This document shows, one piece after another, positions 7,748-11,588 of a stretch of 11,588 nt of DNA. Every line of letters begins with the position of its first letter. The stretch's first letter is position 1. The DNA comes from Blastocladiella britannica. Taxonomy: Eukaryota; Blastocladiomycota; Blastocladiomycetes; Blastocladiales; Blastocladiaceae. The stretch spans positions 1 through 11,588 of the forward strand of contig MU625109.1 of NCBI GenBank assembly GCA_025349905.2, in the 5' to 3' direction. The notes beneath the pieces are model-generated. The model saw only the letters and a program-made list of their open reading frames with translations. It did no database searches and had not been told where the DNA came from. The translations under genes were made by a program, and so were the position numbers.

Positions 7748-9062
7748 ATGGCTGGTAAAACTAATGCCCCACGTGCTCGCCGTGCCGCTGGAACCACTGG
7801 ATCGTCGTTGCCCATCAAGCCGTCGCCGCTGGCCGCGTCGGCCCCTCCGGCCGTGTCTGAGATGAAGAGATCTCTCGTGATCCACGCTGACTCTGGCGCC
7901 AACTTTGATGATGGCGGTTCTTATTACTTTCCTTGATTTCTTTGCTGATGGATCCAAAAATATTGAAATTGAGGTGACCACAAACACAGAGAACACCGCT
8001 CAGGCGTCGTCGATGACAGCTAAAACCGCGGATCTGGTACGGTTTTTTCCATTTTGTATGTACAAAGTCGCAAAGTACTAAGCGATAAACAAAATAGGAG
8101 GAGAAACTCTCGGCGGCGCTCTTGCGGATCCAAGAATACGAGAACAAGGCCAACATAGACGTGATGGCCCTGGAGGCCGCGCGCCAGGACTTGGAGGCCT
8201 CCCGCCAGGATCTTGAGGCCACGCGCCAGGATCTGAGCACTGCTCGCGATACGGCGTTTAATCTTGCCATGGAGACCTCGCTCCTGAAGGAAGAGGCCTC
8301 GCTCATGAGGGAGCAGCTCGCTCAGATCCAGTTCGTCGACTTTATTTACTTTTTAAAAGCCAGAAAAACACTCAAGAGATACAACATGAATGTATAGACA
8401 ACTTGCGGCCAAAATCGACGAGGCAAACGCCGAAGTCGCTGATCTGGAACTGCAACTTGCCTGTCACGTCCCGCTGCCAGTAGAGGAAAAGGAGTATCCA
8501 ACGCCAAAGGTGGTAACAACGCGGCCGCAACCTCCGCCGCTGATCCTGACTCGCCCTCCCTCCATGACGGCACTCCCGCCGATGCCACTGACCCCACTGT
8601 CGCCGGGAATGACTCCGTTGTCGGCGGCGCCATTCTCGTCAGACAATGCGCCACCGGTGAGTGCGGGCACGGTTGCGGCGCTCATGATCCAGCTTCGGGA
8701 GCACCAGCAGCTGGTGGCTGAGCTGCAAATGCTGGTGCGCGATCTGGAGAAGCAGGTGTGCTTGGCGCGGCGGTCGGGCGAGGACGAGGCGCAATTGCAC
8801 TTGGAATACGTCAAGAACGTGCTGGTCAAGTACTATTCGCCGGGCGAGGAGCAGTTCCGTGAGGTACGCGACCATTTTCATCTCGGAGCATGGACGATCG
8901 AACACTCACCCCAAACCAACGGAATAGCCCTTCTTTAACGTGATCTCGCACATTCTCAAGCTGGATCCGGATGAGCGAGCGCTCGTCAAGCGCGGGATGC
9001 AGGGCGAGCAGGCGGGGAAGGCCACGCAGCCGCCGTCGGGCAAGTGGTTCGGGCTGTTTTGA
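7748..9062 (+). CDS. GRIP-domain golgin, small coiled-coil protein (5 exons)
   Basis: Probable trans-Golgi tether. GRIP domains bind Arl1-GTP on trans-Golgi membranes, and the coiled coil captures vesicles. Exons 7748-7916, 7990-8036, 8098-8330, 8398-8863 and 8928-9062 give 349 aa. Seen: a basic, Ala/Pro-rich N terminus. Then a coiled coil from about 70 to 165, including four heptad-sized repeats of the LEAxRQD type. Then a Pro-rich segment (about 175-225), a second short coiled coil (REHQQLVAELQMLVRDLEKQ), and a C-terminal GRIP domain (about 283-330). The GRIP match is EYVKNVLVKYY followed, across the last intron, by PFFNVISHILKLDPDERALV; Tyr287 is the expected Arl1-contact tyrosine. The chain ends with GKWFGLF. 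It is much shorter than many golgins. The GRIP call is good; the first intron is the least certain join. iPGM follows after 55 bp on the same strand. Confidence 0.85.
7917..7989 (+). other. Intron 1 of the golgin gene (proposed, 73 nt)
   Basis: The donor is GTTCTT at 7917 (weak) and the acceptor is ACACAG ending at 7989. A splice is required because exon 1 reaches TGA at 7934 and the next exon is in another frame. This pair is phase 1, gives DDG-ENTAQASS, and removes an AT-rich stretch. Other acceptors (7973, 7991, 8003) cannot be excluded. Confidence 0.55.
8037..8097 (+). other. Intron 2 of the golgin gene (61 nt)
   Basis: The donor is GTACGG at 8037, the branch site is TACTAAG, and the acceptor is AAATAG ending at 8097. 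Phase 0, joining TADL to EEKLSAALLRIQ, where the coiled coil begins. Confidence 0.88.
8170..8253 (+). repeat. Four 21-bp tandem units encoding heptads in the golgin
   Basis: Units at 8170, 8191, 8212 and 8233 encode LEAARQD, LEASRQD, LEATRQD and the diverged LSTARDT. The unit length of exactly 21 bp equals one coiled-coil heptad, pointing to growth by internal duplication. Confidence 0.9.
8331..8397 (+). other. Intron 3 of the golgin gene (67 nt)
   Basis: The donor is GTTCGT at 8331 and the acceptor is GTATAG ending at 8397. The phase-2 join rebuilds a Gln codon and gives LAQIQQLAAKIDEA, keeping the coiled coil in register. Confidence 0.88.
8864..8927 (+). other. Intron 4 of the golgin gene (64 nt)
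   Basis: The donor is GTACGC at 8864, a CCAAC branch-like site follows, and the acceptor is GAATAG ending at 8927. Phase 0. It interrupts the GRIP domain; removal joins EEQFRE to PFFNVISH. Confidence 0.92.
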
Positions 9063-9117
9063 TGTCCTCGTTTCTCTTCCTTTTATGCTCACCTCCAAAT
9101 AAACAACCAAAAAAAAA
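9063..9117 (+). promoter_or_regulatory. 55-bp golgin/iPGM intergene
   Basis: A pyrimidine-rich first half is followed by AATAAA near 9098 and a run of nine A residues directly before the iPGM ATG. It must combine the golgin 3' end with the iPGM leader. The A-rich start context resembles that of well-expressed fungal genes. Confidence 0.55.
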
Positions 9118-10940
9118 ATGAGTTCTGATCCTCTTGCTCCCAATGCCACGGCGCCGGCCATGCCGGCCGAGGCCACGCTCAATGCCGCGCCCACTCCCTT
9201 TGCCGACGCGACTCCGACGGTCCCGATCGCCACGCCCGTGTGCCTGATTGCGATCGACGGGTGGGGCATCAACCCGTCGGCCGACTCGCAGGGCGATGCG
9301 GTCCGTGACGCCGACACGCCCGTCATGGACGCGCTGCGTGAGCGCCACGCGTACACCACGCTGGCCGCGCACGGGCTGGCGGTCGGGCTGCCCGACGGGC
9401 TCATGGGCAACTCTGAGGTGGGCCACCTCAACATTGGCGCCGGCCGCGTCGTGTACCAGGACATTGTGCGCATTGATCTGTCGGTCGAGCGCGAGACCAT
9501 TGGTGGGCTGCCCAACGTCAAGGCGGCGCTGGACCGCGCCAAGAACGGGTCGGGGCGGATCCACTTTGTTGGACTGGTACTTTAATTTATCTTTTGTGAT
9601 TGCGATTGGCCATAATGGGGAGCTGGTATCCTCGGCCCAATCAAGATCGCTGCCATTTTAGAGTTTTTCAAGAACAGAACAGCGTACTGACATCCCAATG
9701 GGAATAAAAATAAAAGATCTCGGACGGCGGCGTGCACTCGCACCAGAACCACCTGTACGCGCTGCTCAAGGCCGCCAAGCGCGCCGGGATCCCACACGCT
9801 TACATTCACTTTATCGGCGACGGCCGCGACACGTCACCCAAATCGGCTGCCGGTTACCTGGCGCAGCTGCTGTCGTTTGTCAACGACTCGAACGACGGCT
9901 ACGGCGAGCTGGCGACGATTGTTGGCCGCTACTACGCCATGGATCGCGACAAGCGGTGGGAACGTGTCCAGCAGGCGCTCGAGGGGTACCTACAGGCCAA
10001 GGGCGAGACGGTGGAGGGGGGCGCAGCTGGAGCGGTGGCGGCGATCGAAGCGCGGTACGCGGCCGGGCTCACGGACGAGTTCCTGACTCCGCTGATTGTC
10101 AATCCGGCAGGCACCTTCCAGAAGGGCGACACGGTGTTCACATTCAACTACCGGTCGGACCGCATGCGCCAGTTTGTGGCCTCGTTATCTAAGGGCTGCG
10201 GCGGGTTCTCGCCGCTGGCCACGGCGCTGCCGATCCCGGAGAACTTGCACATCACCACCATGACCCAGTACAAGGCTGACTTCCCGTTCCCCGTGGCTTT
10301 CCCGGCCCAGACCATGGACAACTGCCTGGCGGAGGTGTTGGCGGCCCACCACGTGCGCCAGTGCCACATTGCCGAGACCGAAAAGTACGCACACGTGACA
10401 TTCTTCTTCAACGGCGGGTGCGAGAAGCAGTTTGTGGGCGAGGACCGGGTGCTGATCCCGTCGCCGCGCGTGGCCACCTACGACTTGCAGCCGGGGATGT
10501 CTGCGCACGCGGTCGGAGATGCTACCGCGAACGTGGTGGCGTCCAAGCAGTACCCGTTTGTGATGTGCAACTTTGCGCCGCCGGACATGGTCGGGCACAC
10601 GGGCAAGCTGGCGCCGGCGGTACAGGCGGTGGCGGCCACCGACGCGGCGATTGGCGTGATTGCCCGGGCGTGCGCGGCCAACGGGTACGCGCTGATCATC
10701 ACCGCCGACCACGGCAACGCCGAGAAGATGATTGACGAGACCACGGGCAACCCGCACACTGCGCACACCACTGCTCGCGTGCCGCTGTGTGTCATGACCC
10801 CGGCCAACCACGCGCCGATCCGGATCAAGACCGTGGAAGGGGGTAAGGCCGCGCTGTGCGATGTGGCGCCGACGGTGCTGCGCACCCTGGGTCTGCCGGT
10901 TCCGGCCGAGATGGACGGGCAGTCGCTGCTGATCGAGTAA
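9118..10940 (+). CDS. gpmI: 2,3-bisphosphoglycerate-independent phosphoglycerate mutase (2 exons)
   Basis: Glycolytic/gluconeogenic enzyme interconverting 3- and 2-phosphoglycerate through a phosphoserine intermediate with two Mn ions, in the cytosol. Exons 9118-9576 and 9717-10940 give 560 aa. Seen: a low-complexity Ala/Pro/Thr N-terminal extension (1 to about 38) lacking arginine, so not a typical mitochondrial presequence. Then CLIAIDGWG with metal ligand D47, MGNSEVGHLNIGAGR with nucleophile S99, and, across the splice, GLISDGGVHSHQNH. Then GDGRDTSP, FNYRSDRMRQ, IAETEKYAHVTFFFNGG, NFAPPDMVGHTG, TADHGNAEKM and PHTAHTTARVP. All family motifs are present, so it should be active. It belongs to the alkaline phosphatase superfamily and is unrelated to the cofactor-dependent mutase of yeast. 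The adjacent golgin has no functional link that I can see. Confidence 0.96.
9577..9716 (+). other. Intron of the iPGM gene (140 nt)
   Basis: The donor is GTACTT at 9577, the branch site is TACTGAC near 9685, and the acceptor is TAAAAG ending at 9716. Phase 0, joining HFVGL to ISDGGVHSH exactly within a conserved motif. It is about twice the length of the other introns in the window. Confidence 0.95.
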
Positions 10941-11450
10941 TCACTTTTTTTCCTTCCACGGCTGGGGAGAGTTGGAGTGCGGTTTCTGCTGGAAAAGGTG
11001 ATCAAGGTGGGATTTTTATTGTGGAATCGGAAAAGTTTGGCGGATTCTGGGTGACGTTACAGTTTCCTGTGGAGAGTATCTTGCCTTGTTTATCCTGAAG
11101 CTTTTTGACGGTTTTCCGCCGAATATTGTTCCATTTCCATCCAAACCAGCTCCAAAATCCTGCCGAATCTGAATCCAATTCCCAAAAATCATGTATAATT
11201 TTTTCTTACATTCGCCTTTGCCCAAATACACACGTTCGATCGCATCCTAATCCTGCTCAAACTTGATCGAAGAGTAAAAGTAAAGGACGGTTCTTGAATG
11301 AATAATGTGGTTGGGGGCCAGTGGTCGAGCAGAGGGGAAAGAGGGCGATCGACTTGCATAAGAGGCAAGACCGGTTGGGCATGCTCAGAGAGTCCTGATG
11401 CTGCCATGGGAACGTTATACGAGATCAGCAGGCGATGAGAGAGAGTGATT
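10941..11450. other. Convergent 3' intergenic region
   Basis: These 510 bp lie between the iPGM stop and the end of the partial minus-strand gene, so they should hold two 3' UTRs facing each other. It is less GC-rich than the genes, with T-rich tracts just after the iPGM stop and an AATAAA on the minus strand near 11011. Open frames here are short and lack family features. I see no tRNA or other RNA gene. Confidence 0.5.
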
Positions 11451-11588
11451 CTAGATGCTCAACGAATGGATTGTGGGGTGGTCGCTCTCGTCGGTGATCA
11501 TGGCGTCTGCTGGGTCCAGCGCTTTGTTGGCAGTAGTGTCGGCGAGCATGGGCATCCCACTCATTCTGTCACCATTGTCTTCTCGAGC
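11451..11588 (-). CDS. C-terminal fragment of an unrecognised protein (partial)
   Basis: An open minus-strand frame enters from the right edge and ends at TAG (11453-11451), giving 45 residues. They are acidic and Ala/Asp-rich (for example ADTTANKALDPADAM, then ITDESDHPTIHSLSI). Base composition resembles the other coding exons. This fits the hydrophilic tail of a larger gene. I do not recognise the family, and chance openness over 45 codons is possible in GC-rich DNA. Confidence 0.45.
   Translation of the reverse strand, partial: AREDNGDRMSGMPMLADTTANKALDPADAMITDESDHPTIHSLSI

Noticed and set aside
7910..7973. Reading 7931-7989 as golgin coding sequence (DFFADGSKNIEIEV)
   Set aside because: It looks protein-like, but no donor/acceptor pair connects it to exon 1 in the right phase, and it is AT-rich like the introns.
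8169..8253. Repeats at 8170-8253 as a CRISPR or satellite array
   Set aside because: There are no spacers, and the 21-bp unit equals one coding heptad in frame; this is protein repeat structure.
9577..9716. Possible snoRNA inside the 140-nt iPGM intron
   Set aside because: A CTGA box is present, but it is part of the TACTGAC branch site, and no convincing C box or terminal stem pairs with it.
10185..10811. 208-codon minus-strand frame opposite iPGM
   Set aside because: Shadow of the iPGM exon; biased composition and no recognisable domain.
11300..11400. tRNA-like stretch with GGTCGAGC in the 3' intergenic region
   Set aside because: No matching A box at the right distance, and no acceptor stem or cloverleaf that I can fold by eye.
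1..11588. A mobile element, prophage, defence island or biosynthetic cluster
   Set aside because: No transposase, integrase, terminal repeats or cluster-type enzymes are visible. The genes are conserved eukaryotic housekeeping functions.

Overview
This window looks like nuclear DNA from a fungus with compact, GC-rich genes. The strongest pointer is a three-domain histidine-biosynthesis protein of the fungal HIS4 type: phosphoribosyl-AMP cyclohydrolase, phosphoribosyl-ATP pyrophosphohydrolase and histidinol dehydrogenase in one chain. Other pointers are short AT-rich GT-AG introns (mostly 57-90 nt, one of 140 nt) with TACTGAC/CTAAC-like branch sites inside GC-rich exons, an Ataxin-10/CTR86 homologue, a GRIP-domain golgin, and a cofactor-independent phosphoglycerate mutase. 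An early-diverging zoosporic fungus (Blastocladiomycota or chytrid type) would fit the GC-rich coding style and the iPGM. That placement is inference with low confidence.

Layout. Minus strand, right to left: Ataxin-10 (7626-5912, three exons), HIS4 (5506-2813, one exon), and an F-box/WD40-like protein (2769-109, four exons). Plus strand: GRIP golgin (7748-9062, five exons), then iPGM (9118-10940, two exons). A C-terminal fragment of another minus-strand gene enters at the right edge (11588-11451). Ataxin-10 and the golgin are divergent and share a 121-bp promoter with a palindromic CACGTG box. The other gaps are very small: 43 bp from the HIS4 stop to the F-box ATG, and 55 bp from the golgin stop to the iPGM ATG. 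The only gene-free stretches over 300 bp are 5507-5911 (HIS4 promoter/leader plus Ataxin-10 3' end) and 10941-11450 (3' regions of two convergent genes).

The genes do not form a pathway. They are unrelated housekeeping functions: histidine synthesis, glycolysis, trans-Golgi tethering, a cytokinesis/signalling-type armadillo-like protein, and a probable SCF substrate adaptor. I see no mobile element, CRISPR array, tRNA, rRNA or defence system, and I do not claim a novel system. The points worth a second look are in gene structure and regulation. They are a 39-codon uORF or cryptic 5' exon ahead of HIS4, introns without stop codons or with alternative acceptors that could give isoforms, an ambiguous first intron in the F-box gene, overlapping out-of-frame ATGs in a 43-bp intergene, a nine-histidine tract beside an acidic run, and a heptad-sized tandem duplication in the golgin coiled coil. 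All exon joins are read from splice signals, reading phase and family motifs; no transcript data were available.
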